A stretch of DNA of 64,000 nucleotides from Cotesia glomerata (Eukaryota > Arthropoda > Insecta > Hymenoptera > Braconidae), in NCBI RefSeq assembly GCF_020080835.1, contig NC_058163.1, positions 10,085,113 through 10,149,112 on the forward strand, given 5' to 3'. The translations under genes were made by a program, and so were the position numbers. Below the pieces are notes generated by a model. It searched no databases. It saw nothing but the letters and a program-made list of their open reading frames with translations, and had not been told where the DNA came from. Numbering within the stretch: the stretch's first letter is position 1; the number at the start of each line of letters is the position of its first letter. This document shows positions 24,616 through 37,090 of the stretch, piece by piece.

Positions 24616-25351
24616 CACGGAAAAAAGCAAACTAAAATTCACTCAGATTCCGGTTAATTTTCATAGTTTCAAACAGTACAGCAGACATCGGGGTGGCACA
24701 AATGTAAATATTACAAAACTTAATGTAACAAGTGTATAAAAACCACAATTTATAATCTAATATCGAAAATATGATTAGTAGCTGTCACTATAGTAAATAA
24801 CGACTCTCTCATCTTAAAAAATTACAGTTTCAAACAGTAAAAATTTCCGTTTCAATATATAGTCTATACTATGAGGAGAAGGGGAAGGTATCACACTCGG
24901 AGAATTTAACATTTGAAACAGTAAAAATTCTACTCTTAAAATATATATTTTACCAGTCCAAGCAAATCAATAATTATAGTTTGATTTTTAGCGTTGCGTT
25001 TAAAATTCACCATTTTACTTCGTAAATATTGACGTTGCTTGTATAGAAATTTAATATTTGTTAATTTATATTTTTTACATATCATGCGATCATTTTTTAG
25101 CTACGAAATGATAAATATCAATTTCTTAATTATTATATTTTAACATTTTCGACTTTTACATAGCGAATATTACTGTTTGAAATAGTATTTTCTTCCATGT
25201 AAATAATAAATTGTAGCATTTAAATGATAAATATTATAAAATTATTGTTAAAATCACGATTTTACCGTTTGAAATGGTGATTTTTTCTAGTTGATCATTA
25301 CTTAATTATTATAAATCAACTATTATTTATTACAGTTTACTTTTTTCCGTG
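24616..25351. mobile_element. TIR element with repeated GTTTGAAACRGTAA motif
   Basis: Ends CACGGAAAAAAGCAAACT and AGTTTACTTTTTTCCGTG are inverted with one mismatch. At least five copies of a tttgaaacagtaa-like word occur inside, in one orientation in the left half and the other in the right half. No protein and no clear target duplication. Confidence 0.65.
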
Positions 25352-25628
25352 GCTGAGAAAAAATTTCTTTTGAAAAATATGGGCATTCTTGAGACAAGAA
25401 ATTAATAATTTCATTTTTTAGCTGAAGAAATCCAAATTTTTCTCTCAGTAACATTCTTGTTGAAAAAAAGTTTTCTAGATTTGGAAAAAAACAATTTTAG
25501 ATAGACAAAGTTACTGTGAGAAAAATTTTGATTTCTTCAGCTAAAAAACAAAATGATTAAAAATTTACAAATTGATTTCTTGTCACAAAAATCTTCATTT
25601 CTTTCAAAAGAAATTCTTCCTCTCAGTG
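25352..25628. mobile_element. fold-back MITE adjoining the previous element
   Basis: The left end GCTGAGAAAAAATTTCTTTT and the right end ATTCTTCCTCTCAGTG are inverted, and inner arms (ctgaagaaatccaaatttttctc and its complement) pair around 25490. TA follows at 25629-25630; the left TA seems lost where the neighbouring element abuts. Confidence 0.6.
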
Positions 25629-25649
25629 TAAGAGAGCGAAGGCTTTTAA

Positions 25650-25858
25650 TCCATACTAATATTATAAAGAGGAAAGATTTGATTGTTTATTTGTTTGTTT
25701 GTTTGCATTGAATAGGCTCCGAAATTACTGAACCGATTTGAAAAATTCTTTCACTGTTGGAAAGCTACACTATCCCCGGGTGATATAGGCTATATTACAT
25801 CATAATTAATGTTAAAATTTTTGTTAAATACCCTTGCGAAACCGGGGCGGACTGCTAG
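25650..25858 (+). mobile_element. short non-autonomous Helitron
   Basis: It begins TCCATACTAATATTATAAAG and ends GGGGCGGACTGCTAG. It lies exactly between A (25649) and T (25859), the standard Helitron insertion point. The interior carries the familiar arthropod phrase ggctccgaaattactgaacc. At 209 bp it has no Rep/helicase gene and would need one in trans. Confidence 0.85.
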
Positions 25859-27557
25859 TAAGAAATAAAATAATTTTATCTTTACAATCAAATCAATCAA
25901 AATGAAAATTTTGTTATTTAAAAAAAGTAATTTAATAGCGTCTAAATAATGCCATAGTGGTAATGATGAGTTATGGTGAGGTCCGCGGACTGTATCTTAA
26001 ATTTAATAAACAACAAACTTTCTTTTTATCGGAAAGTTTATTTAAAAAGAACTTGTTAGAGTTGAAATAAATTACACATAAATTTAAGATATTATTGGAT
26101 AGCATTCTATTGGATCTAATAAAAACTTTGTGATAGAGTATTAACCTTATAACGTCCTATATCAGAAGAGAGTCAATTGGAATTGCTTAACGCATTAATT
26201 CAGCATTTGACCCAATGGTAAAATAACCATAGACAAAAATGCTTACAACAAAACACCCATAATTTAAAACGCGTTTGGTGAAATATCCGTTTATTTTACA
26301 TACTACTTGTATTACTCTCTTTATTGTGTACTGTTTTCATTATTTTATCAACAATTGTGGTATAGTTATGTAATATTTTTTCGCTGCTTCTTACCATAGG
26401 AACTTTATATTTAGATTAATTGTTACGAAGCTCATTCCTGTAATCTAGTTCCTGTATAAGCGTTTTTTACTAACAAAGACAGTACCATTTTTCTAAACTG
26501 GTGCGACGAAAAAAAAAGGCTTAACAAAGTTTAAATACATATGCATGATTTTCAAAGTTCCGTTCAGTCGGTTCAGCCATTTGTACTGTTCACAATACTG
26601 TGCATTTTTAAGTATTTGCCATTAAAATTTATTAAAAGTCAACTTGGTAATTTATTGCTAATTCATGAAGAGTGTATATTTTCAGTGTATCCTTAGTATA
26701 CTAATTTCATAAGTTAGCATAGCCTCAATTATAAAAATTCTTGTAATGCTTGGTGTAAAAGAGATTAAAAAAAAACTACTGTTGTCGTGAAATGAGAACA
26801 ATAGTATCAATTATCATAGAATAAATAACATTATATTAGTTCTTTTAATTCCTAAGAACCGTACTAACCTTGGATAAAAATACCAATTAAAAAGAATTTT
26901 TAATTTTTCGGTTTTTTTTTCAATTCTTGATGAAGAAGTTAAAAATATTAAAAGGAATTAAAAATTCTATGATTTAAATTTATTTTTACTTCTTGAAGTA
27001 GAATTCAAAAGTATTGCATGCGATTCAAACTTTTATTTTTTTAATCCATTTAAATTATCAAAAAAGAGTTGAGAAGTATTGTAACGAATCAAAATTTTTG
27101 AACCTACTCTTACCGCGCATATGATCCATAATTTTTTGACAATATTGCAACAGGTATACTACCTTAAAGCATAAATTTTTTATTTCTTCGAAATAAATTT
27201 GGCTCTCAGTATGTACGAATCATATTTTCTTCATAGACATGCCTTTACTGGTAGATTGAATGATAACTTGACCTCAATTAAAGAAATAAGAACACATAAT
27301 TAAAGTTTTAAGAAGATAGTTTGCAGAAGTAAAATAATGTTTTCAAGTAATGGATACATTATTACGAAATATTTTTATTATTATTAATTTATGACAATAA
27401 CTACAGAAAAGTCAATACTTTCTTTCAAAATAATTTTGTGTTGATTTATTTTTAATTATTAACAATTAAATTAAAACACTTAAAAGTTTAATTAAATCTA
27501 TTTAGACAAAGATTCTGTCATTTCCTGAAAAATATTATCTATATTTGTTTTTTATAG
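25859..27557. other. AT-rich sequence upstream of the acyl-CoA synthetase exons
   Basis: The first exon (start codon) and promoter of the downstream gene should lie in or before this stretch. I could not identify them: only a few N-terminal residues are missing and many short ATG frames exist. Confidence 0.5.
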
Positions 27558-28523
27558 CAAAAAACAAAGTTTACCATAAAAAATGGAATCATAGTAGCTA
27601 ATGAATCTCCATATTTAGTGAAAGGAAGAAACAATTTCGGCGAAGACTTATTAGAAAAAATGAAAAAAAACCAAAAGTCTATTGGCCAGGTAAGTGCGAC
27701 AACCAATTTCCAAATTTAAAAAGATTTAAAGTTTGTAGCACTTGAAATGTTTTTTCTAGATTGATTCAACCATTGAAACGCAAGAAACTTTTGAAACGAT
27801 GGCGGACAAGAGTGTAAGGTGTGCACTCTGGCTACAAAGTCAAAATATCAAAGAAGGAGATGTTATTGCTATTTGTACACATAATCATCTGAATCAAATA
27901 TATCCAGCACTTGCTGCTATGTACATCGGCGCTGTTATGAATCCTTGGTGGGATCATGGGTTAACTCCAGGTATCTTAGTCGATTTTATAAAATGTTAGA
28001 TAATAATTGACAATAAGCCGTAATCTGAAATTTTCTTCCAGTTATTGCGAAACATTTTATCAATTTAACGCAACCAAAAATACTGTTCGTAAATAAGGAG
28101 TGCTTTAATATAACGAGAGATGTTGCTCGAGAAATCAAGGCAGACTTGAAAATTGTAGTTTTTGGAAAGGCTGAAGGTGCAGAATCTTTTGACACAATAA
28201 TTGCGAAACAAAAACCTGCTGAAGTACAAAAGTTTCGTTGTGCTAAATTATCGAGTGTAAATCATCCTGCCCTTATTCTATATACTTCGGGAACGACCGG
28301 ATTACCTAAAGGTGCTCTTCACTCACATAAATCATTGTTCGGAAATATCCAATCAGTGCAAGATATAATTAACAGGGATTGTGTTACTGCAATGTGGTAT
28401 TCAACTCTATGCTGGGTTACTGGAATACTTTGTTCATTTTCATCAATTTCACTTGGTATGCTGCGAATCATTCCTGGGCCATTTGTGGAGGAGGAAGCAT
28501 GTAAAATCATTGAAAAGTATAAG
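27558..28523 (+). CDS. acyl-CoA synthetase, luciferase/4CL-like (exons for the N-terminal half)
   Basis: Three exons join in frame: 27558-27689 (phase 0, starts QKTKFTIKNG, donor GTAAGT), 27760-27970 and 28042-28523 (donor GTAACT). They encode about 275 residues that match the N-terminal part of the ANL (adenylate-forming) superfamily. The AMP-binding P-loop LYTSGTTGLPKGALHSH is intact. The segment GDVIAICTHN...PALAAMYIGAV is the usual start of the Rossmann-like domain. Enzymes of this family activate a carboxylic acid with ATP and transfer it to CoA; insect members are often peroxisomal. The substrate cannot be inferred. The start codon lies upstream and was not found. The coding continues at 40851 after a 12.3-kb intron. 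Confidence 0.88.
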
Positions 28524-29615
28524 GTAACTAAACTAAATTGATTTCTCATTAGACTAATAAATCATTAGAATATGTAGAGATACAATGATGAAAAAAGTAC
28601 CTTAATTCAAAAGAAATAATGTCTTCAGGAAACTTTTGCTTGATGGTAATCGATTGTCTTACTTTAGGAATTTATTACCTTGAATCTCGTCATATTGAGT
28701 ATAGAATCTATAATTGGTATAATCAAATTTTTCATCTGAGAAAAACATTTTTAATATACCTTGATATATCCATATCAGAAAGTTTGATGTATCCATAATC
28801 TGATATGACCCGAGTCTGTATATAATTTCTGACATGTCCTCTAATATGGCCTGGAATGAAAATCACCGCATTAGGCTCTATTAAATTATTGAAAAATTCT
28901 TCCACGAGAATAAAAAAAAAGAAAAAATTTTTGAATATAGTAAACAAAAGCTGAACGGAGAAAAAAAATATCACACAACTTTCAAATTTGATTAATATGA
29001 GTGGTGACACTGCTGGTGTAAATTGTAATATTCGCGATTTATTTAACCATAGCAAAGAAATATTTTCTTTCGATAATTATATGCAATGATAAATTCACGA
29101 TACACTTGAATCACAGTGATCAGGATTTGAAGTTAAGTGTAATTTAATTGTTAAGGGTTCATAAATTGCCACTACAATAGTTCTAAGAGATGTGTTATAT
29201 CTGTTGCTTATTTTTATTAACTTGAGGCCAAGCAACGATGCCTCTAAAAAAACAGGGCGCCACTTAGTTTGATTCAATTTAGGAAACTACGAAAAATAAT
29301 TTAGCTGCCTTAAGAAGTAAAGAACTCAATCGGGATTTCGTGGGTGTGGACTGTTTCGCGATGACCGATAAGGGGGATAGCCACTATGACGACCCCAAAA
29401 ATAGGTGATTTTTGGGAAATTTCTGGACCGAGAAAATAAAGAAATTTTGAGATCAGGGTTTTTGTTCTATTCAATGTACATTGAAGGTTGATCCTAAATT
29501 TTTATTAACAAATATTGGATCGTTGCAAAGTTATCAACATACTTCTCCGGTAAAATACCACAAGATCCGAGGCCATTATATCCGCGATATTGTGTTGATT
29601 TACTGTCGAATGAAC
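28524..29615 (+). other. intron 3 of the acyl-CoA synthetase, part left of the Gypsy element
   Basis: Non-coding. Bases 29565-29611 contain ttatatccgcgatatt, which recurs at 39592 right of the Gypsy insertion, so the retrotransposon landed in or next to an older repeat. No exon seen. Confidence 0.6.
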
Positions 29616-31967
29616 TGAAACGGAATTGTTTTGTTTCCCTTGGTCGCCCCTTTTTACTCTTAAGGGCGCCACTGGATTTTTGGACTCAGTATCCAGAAAC
29701 TGGACCAGAACATGGAGTATTATGTCAGGGTCGTGAGAGATTGTTGAAAGGAAACTAAAATTTAGACACAGTAATTCGTTTAACAAAATTCTTTATTTTC
29801 CACTCCCTTTTTTAGTTGAAATAATGGCCAAGATAACACCATATAAAATTTCATGGATAACAATCACACTCACTCTCACTCTCAAACGGTATATTTCACG
29901 CTGTCCAGCTAGACCCTCACGTGGTTGCAGTACCCGATGCCTACTGGACTCTCACGGTACTCTATCTACTTCGCGTCGTCCCCTGGACCTCTAACGCTAC
30001 TCTAACTTAGTTCGCGCGGTCTCACGGACTCTCACGCCGCTGAGCTGGACCCGGACGTGACTGCACACGTTGTCCACACAGCGCACGCTGTCCCCCAAAC
30101 TTCACGCTACTCTAAGAGAACTACCCCGAAGCAGGATAGCCCCTTTTCTCACACACAAACACACTCTATTCCAATTCCAATAATAACAATAATAATAACG
30201 CTTGAATTCCAATTTATAACTAATTTCCAGAATATTATTTTCCTAATTAATATTTCTAAAATTCTTATTCATCATTTTCCGAATTATAAATCACAAATTC
30301 CTATTATATAAATTACTGCCGTATCTTCAATTTCTACAACAATAATTATCCAAATTAAAATTCCAATTCATCGAGGATTAAATCCATTCATTGTGTCCGA
30401 GAAATTACTAAATAAATTTTAATCTTTATTTTAACAAAATTAAATAAATTCCTATGATCGAGTAAACTTAAATCTTTTATATTATTTAATTTAATCCAAA
30501 TTATTTTATTTCAAGCTATTTTATTTAATCCAGTAATCAGCAGTAAATTTTACTAAATTTATTTTCCAACGCAAAAGTGAAATTTGACAAAAGATTATTC
30601 TATTGTATTTTATTATGTGTTTCTTAAAACTTAATATTTCATTTTACTTGAGTTTATTTTATTTCAAACGAACGGAGACAATTTTGTTTCGACCTTGAAT
30701 GTCCTCTACTCAGCGTTCTCGCGCGGGACAAGATGGCTGACGCTCTCGCTCGGTCTTGCGTCTCTGTCGCAAGTTTTTAGTGTAATTTTTTTTTTGACGA
30801 ATTTTTACAATTTTTATTTTCTACTCTAACTTGACAGTTCTATTGATTCTAATGATAATTCCTGATTCTAGAGTTAATTTCCATTATGACAAATATTAAA
30901 TAATGCGCCAAATAATTTATTACAAATAATTTTAGATCGGAATAAATTGTAATTTTAAATAATTTTAATTTAGCGGTTTACTCAGTTTCATTGCTATTGG
31001 CTTAAGCCAAATTATTATTCAAAGATTTTCAATTAATAAATTTTACACATGGCGTAAAGATCTGGAATTAATAACCCGAACTAAATGCCTAGTATTATTA
31101 ACCCCGACAGGCCTACGTGTAAAATTCGTAATGACCGAGACGAATTATTTTCCCTAAACAAATTAATCAATAACCCGAAACCTGTCCTGGTATTATTAAT
31201 TAATTGTTTTATAATTTTCTCTAGTATTAATATTAAATCTGATTAATTAATTTATTGACTAGCGATTGTGACCGAACGCGAAATGGCGGTGACCTTCAGC
31301 CGACGTGTTGCCTGGCTGACGCCGCAGACCCGAGGATTAAAATCAGACATGATATTTGTACCTGGAGTTTTTTTTTTCGTTTTTATATTCTAAATACTCG
31401 TGCACTCCCTCGAAGAGCTGCGACTCCTTTTGTCCAGGGTGGTGTAACTTTCTCCTCGGATAAATCCTCGGCAAATACCTCCTCGGATCGATCTGCTTGG
31501 CGGCAAAACTCTGGTCACCGTCACTCGTGCTCTGGGTATTTTCTCAAGCCTGTAACCGCAAATCAGCATTAGAAATTATTACAATTTAGAATTAATTTAC
31601 GCAAGCTGGCAGGCGGCCTAGCAAGCAATAAATTAATTGAGTTTTTATCGCTTCGTTCCACTTAAAGGTGAGCGAAATAAAATAATTACCTGTGCTCTGC
31701 GTTCTTACAAAAATTTGCGATGCGTCCAGTGAGACTGTTCGGTCACAATGAATCTTCGTGGTCTTGTCGTTGTAGTTCTTTCTTCACTCTGTTTTCCCCA
31801 CTCTCTCTCTCTCAGCGCCAGCGCTTCCCCCTCGGGGACTTATTTATTACTTATAGCTAGAGGCGCGAGTACTTCGGAGCAGAGCGCCCTGTGATCCGTC
31901 GATAAACTAACTGGCGCAGGCCAGGAACCACACATGGGTAATACAGGGACTGTAACACTCCGTTACA
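29616..31967 (-). repeat. 3' LTR of the Gypsy element
   Basis: In the window it reads TGAAACGGAATTG...CTCCGTTACA, so on the element strand it starts TGTAACGGAG. It differs from the other LTR by three substitutions that I could find (positions 31324, 31865 and near 31890) and a few homopolymer length changes. Short frames inside it (30057-30311, 31255-31572) occur in both LTRs and are not genes. Confidence 0.92.
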
Positions 31968-31980
31968 CTCCTCCCCACCA
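31968..31980 (-). other. polypurine tract of the Gypsy element
   Basis: The minus strand reads TGGTGGGGAGGAG directly before the 3' LTR, the primer site for plus-strand DNA synthesis. Confidence 0.85.
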
Positions 31981-32071
31981 GACGTTCACCAGGGTGCTGT
32001 GATCCCAGATACTCGTACTCGCCTGGGTAGGTAGGAAAGTGAAAGAAAACGCAGAGTTGAAAAGAAAGACT

Positions 32072-35000
32072 TTATTGGTCCTCATCACCAACTTTTCGCC
32101 AATTACTCCATTCCGTGTCTGTCAAGTCTAAATCAGCTAAATCTAGTTCAGTAGTCTTGCCTGCTAAGCGCGGCTCTTGACCATGAACTAGATAATATGG
32201 CGATAATTTCAAGGAAGCGTGATACGAGCTATTATACGCGAGTTGAAATTCTCCCAAGTGTTCATCCCACTGAGTTTGATCCTTATTTAGGTACGCACGC
32301 AGCATTGGTTTTAAAGTTCGATTTATCCTTTCCACAGGATTCGCCTGTGGGTGAGCGACTGCCACTGGAGTGAATTTGACCCCAACAAGCTCGAGAAAAC
32401 CTTGAACCTGGCTATTGACAAACTCTTTCCCATTATCGGAGACGAGAAAAAGCGGGTATCCCCGAAGGGAAAAAGTCTTCTTAAGAGCCTCCAATATGAC
32501 TGCACCAGTGCTCCTCCTCAACGGATGAAATTCTGCAAACCTCGTATATAAATCCTGGATGACCAACACATATTTATTTCCTCGCTTAGACCTGGTAAAA
32601 GGTCCCGTGACGTCAGCTGCCACCACAGCCCATGGTTTTATGGGTTGTCTCGTCTGGTGTGGAGCTTGAGAAGCTCGTTGATTATACTTGACCTTTTTAC
32701 ACACCTCGCACGCTTCCACGAAGTTTTCTACATCCTTGAACATGCCTGGCCAATAAAAATTGACCCTCAGGCGTTCATACATCTTATTCCTGCCTAGATG
32801 TCCTGCATCTGGCTCTTCGTGGTTCCTCTGTAGTATGCCTAGAATATCTGGCTCCCTTACTACAGTTTTCCACGCGTTCTCGTCCTCCAGGATTGACTTG
32901 AAAGGATCAGGACGATGATAATAGAGACAATCATCCACAATTTTCCACTCAGGAAAATTTTCGGGGTTCCTACGAACGTTATTGAACTTCACGTCATACC
33001 AGTTAGTCACCTGGATGTGCACAAACTGTATGTCCTGAAGCCGTTTCTTGACCTCCATCCAATCTTCGGGCATATTATCTTCGTGCATTCTCGACAAGGC
33101 ATCTGGACCTTCATTAGCTGTTCCACGTTGGTATTCCACGGTAATTTGGTTCGTAAATAGCTCCACTGACCACCGAGCAAGCCGTCCATTTGGTTCTCTT
33201 AACGAGTGGAGCCACTGGAGAGCCGCGTGGTCAGTTACCACTGTAAAAGGAGCTCCTTCGAGGTAGCATTTTAACTTCCTCACTGCCCATACGACTGCCA
33301 AACACTCCTTCTCCGTCGTGGTATACCTGGTCTCAGCTCCTCTCAGTGGACGACTTAAACAGATGATTAAATACTCCTTCTTGGTCTCCAGATCTCTTTG
33401 CACGAGAAAAGCACCGAGCCCAGTGTCACAAGCGTCTGTATAAAGATAATACGGCAATCCTGGTTTTGGAACAGATAATGGTTTGGCGTTGACGAGTGCC
33501 TGTTTCAAATCCTGAAACGACTTTTCTTCGTCTTCGCCCCATTTCCAGTCGGTGTTAACTCCAGTTAATTTATTTAACGGCCCTTGAGCTTTAGCAACAT
33601 CCAGTAAGTGTCTGTGGTACCAGTTCACGAGTCCAAGAAAACTACGAAGTTGTTTCCTACTAGTAGGTCGAGGAAAGTTGACGATTGGAGTAATCCTCTC
33701 AGGATCTGGGTGAAGACCTTCTTCATCAACAATGAAGCCTAAAAATTTAACTTCATTGCGGCAAAATTTGCATTTTTCAGGGTTAATTAGAAGTCCAAAT
33801 TCTCGGAAAACTTCCAGCAAAAGGCCAAGAATTTGGAGATGCACTTCGAAGGTTTCACTGATGACAATCCAATCGTCCAGATACTCAAAAACGTGTTCAG
33901 CCCACTTCAAGCACAGTTTTCGTTCTACCAACAATTTATTAAAACGTTCCTTGACAGTGTCCATGGCCTTTTGGAACGTGCTGGGAGCACCCACTAGTCC
34001 ATAAGGCATCCGTAACCACTCAAACTGCCCTCGACCTTCAACAGAGAATGCTGTCAGAGGTATTGATCCCGGAGCGACTTGGATTTGATGAAACGCCTCT
34101 TTTAGGTCCATCGTGCTGATATATACTGCTCCATGGAGTGCACTCAATATCCTCAACATTTGGCAGAGGATGAGCTGGAGGAATAGTTACTCGGTTCAGC
34201 GGACGGTAATCTACGCAAAACCTCCATTTATTATTTGCCTTGGCAACCATGAGCGGAGAACAAGACCAGACACTATAGCTAGGTCTGATAAAATTTTTCT
34301 CCAGCAATTCATCGATCTGTTTGTTCAGTTCCTCATTTATTACCGGACTCCGTCGGTAAGGTCTTATCCTCGCTGGTTCCGCTCCTGGCTTGAGGACAAT
34401 TTCGTGCTCGATTATAGTCGTTACTCCATGATTTGGAACTTTCTCAAATTTCTTGAGTTCTCGTTTTAAAAATTCCTGAAGCACTTTTTCTTGGTCAGTG
34501 GACATGGCTTGCAGTTTCACCTCTCCTTCTTTACAATCCAGAAGCTCAAAAGGATGTTGTTCTGTGCCATTTTTAAATTTCCAAGTTTTAGAGTCGCAAT
34601 CAATCTGTACTGAGAACTGTATAGCGAAATCCATTCCCAGGACGATCGAATAACCAAGATCTTCTAATACACTTAAATACTGCTCTCCAGCCACCGATCC
34701 AACCTGAATAATGAACGGAGCACCTCCTAGGCTCTTACAGAGAGTCTGATTAGCTAACAAGATACCTTTCTTCGTCTGATCGTCACGTAATTCTCCAGAG
34801 GCATAGTCTTTTACATCGTCGTACACTCTGGCGTTGATATAGGATCTTTCGCTGCCCGTATCAAGTATTCCATTTAACTTGACACCAAAAATCCAAACCA
34901 AGACCGGAATTCTAGCCGTAACCGTGGGTTTTTGAGAATCAGCGCCTGAGACGAACAGCTTCCTGCCAGTTAATCTATGTTGAACTGCTGGAGGTAGAGG

Positions 35001-35533
35001 TCGACCTTGTAAAATCCTGGGAACGAAAGCTTCACGAGCGGCTGAACTTGTCGTATTAGAGGCTGCCTGCTTCCCCAGGTTCCGACTTCGGCCTGGTTCC
35101 TGAGAAAGCGACTTAGATGCCCCTTCTACGGGTTCAAAACCTGTCTCTACTTCTTCTTCCCAATCTTATTCATCCTCTGATTCATCTTCTGGTACAACAG
35201 GACCAAATAAATCCAGATGATTAATTATTTGATCATCAGACTCCGTTAAAATTGACTGTGAACTCTCGAACATCATTATCATCTGAGTACCCAACATGAC
35301 ACTTAGATCTTCATTGTCCTTGTATGATTCAATAAGATCAAGCAACTGTTTAAAATCAGCTTCGGATATTGGCTGAGAGTTTGGCGACGGGGAAGTAGGA
35401 ACTTCGTTTGCCTGCCTAACTCCCAGCTGTCCTGATAGTGTGCTTTCTTGTTGTGTATTGTTTAAATTCGTGTTGATATTTCTCCCTGTTTTGGATTTGA
35501 TTAGTTGACCTGGGGAGAAGTCACAGGTCAACT
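32072..35533 (-). pseudogene. pol: Gypsy pol: protease, reverse transcriptase, RNase H, integrase (one stop, one frameshift)
   Basis: The pol frame is entered from gag by the -1 frameshift signal at 35503-35546. An acidic, low-complexity linker is followed by an in-frame TAA (35166-35168), after which the frame continues into the protease (LDTGSERSYI). The RT begins RPYRRSPVINEELNK, and a one-base shift near 34144 moves the frame just before ISTMDLKEAF. The active-site YLDD, RNase H (YTDACDTG, TTEKECLAV), and integrase follow. The integrase has a His/Cys zinc-binding region ending CEVCKKVK and the D,D,E residues in AADVTGPF, SDNGKEF and NPVERINR. It ends at TAA 32072, about 90 bases before the polypurine tract. 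All catalytic motifs are present but this copy cannot express them as one protein unless the two lesions are assembly errors. Confidence 0.9.
35166..35168 (-). other. in-frame TAA between linker and protease of the Gypsy pol
   Basis: The frames on either side are identical: ...EDESEDE then TAA then DWEEEVETG.... A single base change would explain it. Confidence 0.85.
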
Positions 35534-35546
35534 CCTCTAGTTTTTT
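35503..35546 (-). promoter_or_regulatory. -1 programmed ribosomal frameshift signal at the gag-pol junction
   Basis: The minus strand has the slippery heptamer A AAA AAC (35546-35540) in the correct gag phase, directly followed by the gag TAG stop. A 6-nt spacer (TAGAGG) leads to a perfect 10-bp hairpin: AGTTGACCTG (35533-35524), 11-nt loop, CAGGTCAACT (35512-35503). A -1 shift at the heptamer enters exactly the pol frame (CTA GAG GAG TTG ACC). Heptamer, spacing and stem all match known retroviral signals. I did not look for a pseudoknot partner. Confidence 0.88.
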
Positions 35547-36323
35547 GTTTGATTATCACCAGAACTAGAAACAGCTTGATCAGGTGGCTTCTGTAATTCG
35601 ATTACTTGAACTTCTTGACCAGCTTCAGACCCAGAGACAAGCGAAGGGCAAGCTTGTCGCGTGTATCCTATTCCAAAGCAGAAATTACACACCTCTCTCC
35701 TTGGATTCTCGCAGACATCAAAGACATGTCCTGGGATACCACAATTGTAACAAGGCTTGATACTTCGGTTGAACGTGAGGCCTTGAGAATAACCTAAATC
35801 TTGAGCTGGGACGACGAAGGTTGGTTGAAGAGTCGGTCTCTGGACCTGTTGCTGAGGATTAAATGGAGCACGCGGTCTGTACGCCTGGTACCTTGGTTGA
35901 CCAGTCACAAAACCATAATTTGGATTATTCACGCGACGTTGGACCCCATAGCGGTTGTCGTAAACTACAGCACCTGGTGCCACCACGGCATTGAGTCCAG
36001 GTAAAACTACCTCTTGATCCACTGATTTTAGAAATTCCATCGAATCTGAACTGGCGTTGGTTTCCTCTAAATTTTGACTCGCTGCTATCACTATTTTCGG
36101 GGTTTTGAACAATCCTTGTAGTATTTTGGTTGGCCAGCTGTTGCCGTAACTCCAACCGTTGTTGTTCACTCAGCCCTTGAGAGCTCGTAGATGCAACACT
36201 TCCAGGATCGTGTAACCCCTGGTTTTGCCTGGTTCCCCGGCCTCTGCCCAGGGGTGTACGACGAACTGGGTCTTCTGGCACTGGTCCCTGTGACCTCAAA
36301 TGCCTCCCTGGTGGGTTATTCAT
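35537..36323 (-). pseudogene. gag: Gypsy gag, frameshifted and lacking a recognisable capsid domain
   Basis: The start is the ATG at 36323 (MNNPPGRHLRSQ), a basic N-terminus (RGRGTRQ) with a Gln-rich helix (GLSEQQRLELRQQLANQ). Between about 36110 and 36000 the coding switches to another frame, which then runs to the TAG at 35537 through two zinc knuckles: CYNCGIPGHVFDVC and a weaker CNFCFGIGYTRQAC. Only about 260 residues are encoded, shorter than usual for Gypsy Gag, and nothing resembling the central retrotransposon capsid domain is visible. An internal deletion that also shifted the frame would explain both facts. Confidence 0.75.
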
Positions 36324-37075
36324 CCTGAAAACTACTGATAAATTTAATAGAATTAAAATTTTAATTTATTTCCTTTTTATTTTCTTAACCGATTTAAATT
36401 TATTTATTTGACTCGAGTCTTCTAATCCTTCTTTAGAAAATAATTACTTAGCTTTGAGTTATAAAACTGAGGAACAACTTAGTCTTTCTTTCCTTTATCA
36501 CCTTACTTTTAAAATAATTTAATCCTCTAACAAAAAAATTTCTAATTATATAGTATGGTAAAATGACAAAATATTTCAGATTATTTTAGTGAAATACAGA
36601 AAAAAAATGAAATACAATAGTAAAGAAAGAGAAAGAAAATACCGAAAAATTATTTTTGAGATAAATAAAGAAAAGACTTCAATTATTGAACAAAAAGGTT
36701 GTCCGACAACTTATAAGGACACCTTGTATTACAAAGTAATAAAATCAAACGAAATATTAAATCAAGGCTAACGATAATCCTCTCGAAAACAGAAAAATGT
36801 TTAAGTAAAATAAATACTGGAAATAAAAGAAAGAAAGCCAAGTATACCTCAAGCCTAATCCGATTATTTTCTAATTTGTCACATAAATGATTATCTATCT
36901 AAATAAACACCTCATTGAAAAATAATTCTTCAACGAGGCTTCCTAGCTTAGAAAAATTCCTCGCTGGCTTAGTTTAAGTTTGACTATCTGAAAAATTTTA
37001 ATTAAAATTAAAATTTTGAAAAACTCCTTTCTATGATAAATCCTAGACCTCTCAACAATCTCTCAGGGATCTTAA
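36324..37075 (-). other. Gypsy 5' untranslated leader
   Basis: AT-rich leader between the primer binding site and gag on the element strand. The open frame at 36589-36771 (+) is Lys-rich low complexity and antisense to the element, so it is not called. Confidence 0.6.
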
Positions 37076-37089
37076 ATTGTTGGGCGCCA
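37076..37089 (-). other. primer binding site of the Gypsy element
   Basis: One base after the 5' LTR, the minus strand reads TGGCGCCCAACA. The TGG start is complementary to a tRNA CCA end, and TGGCGCCCAAC resembles lysine-tRNA-type sites. The tRNA identity is inference. Confidence 0.75.
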
Positions 37090-37090
37090 A

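Noticed and set aside
29095..29277. 60-residue minus-strand frame in intron 3
   Set aside because: No domain, no splice context; ordinary chance frame.
30057..31572. Open frames of 84 and 105 residues within the LTRs (also at 37532 and 38728)
   Set aside because: They occur identically in both LTRs, have no domain and lie antisense to the element.
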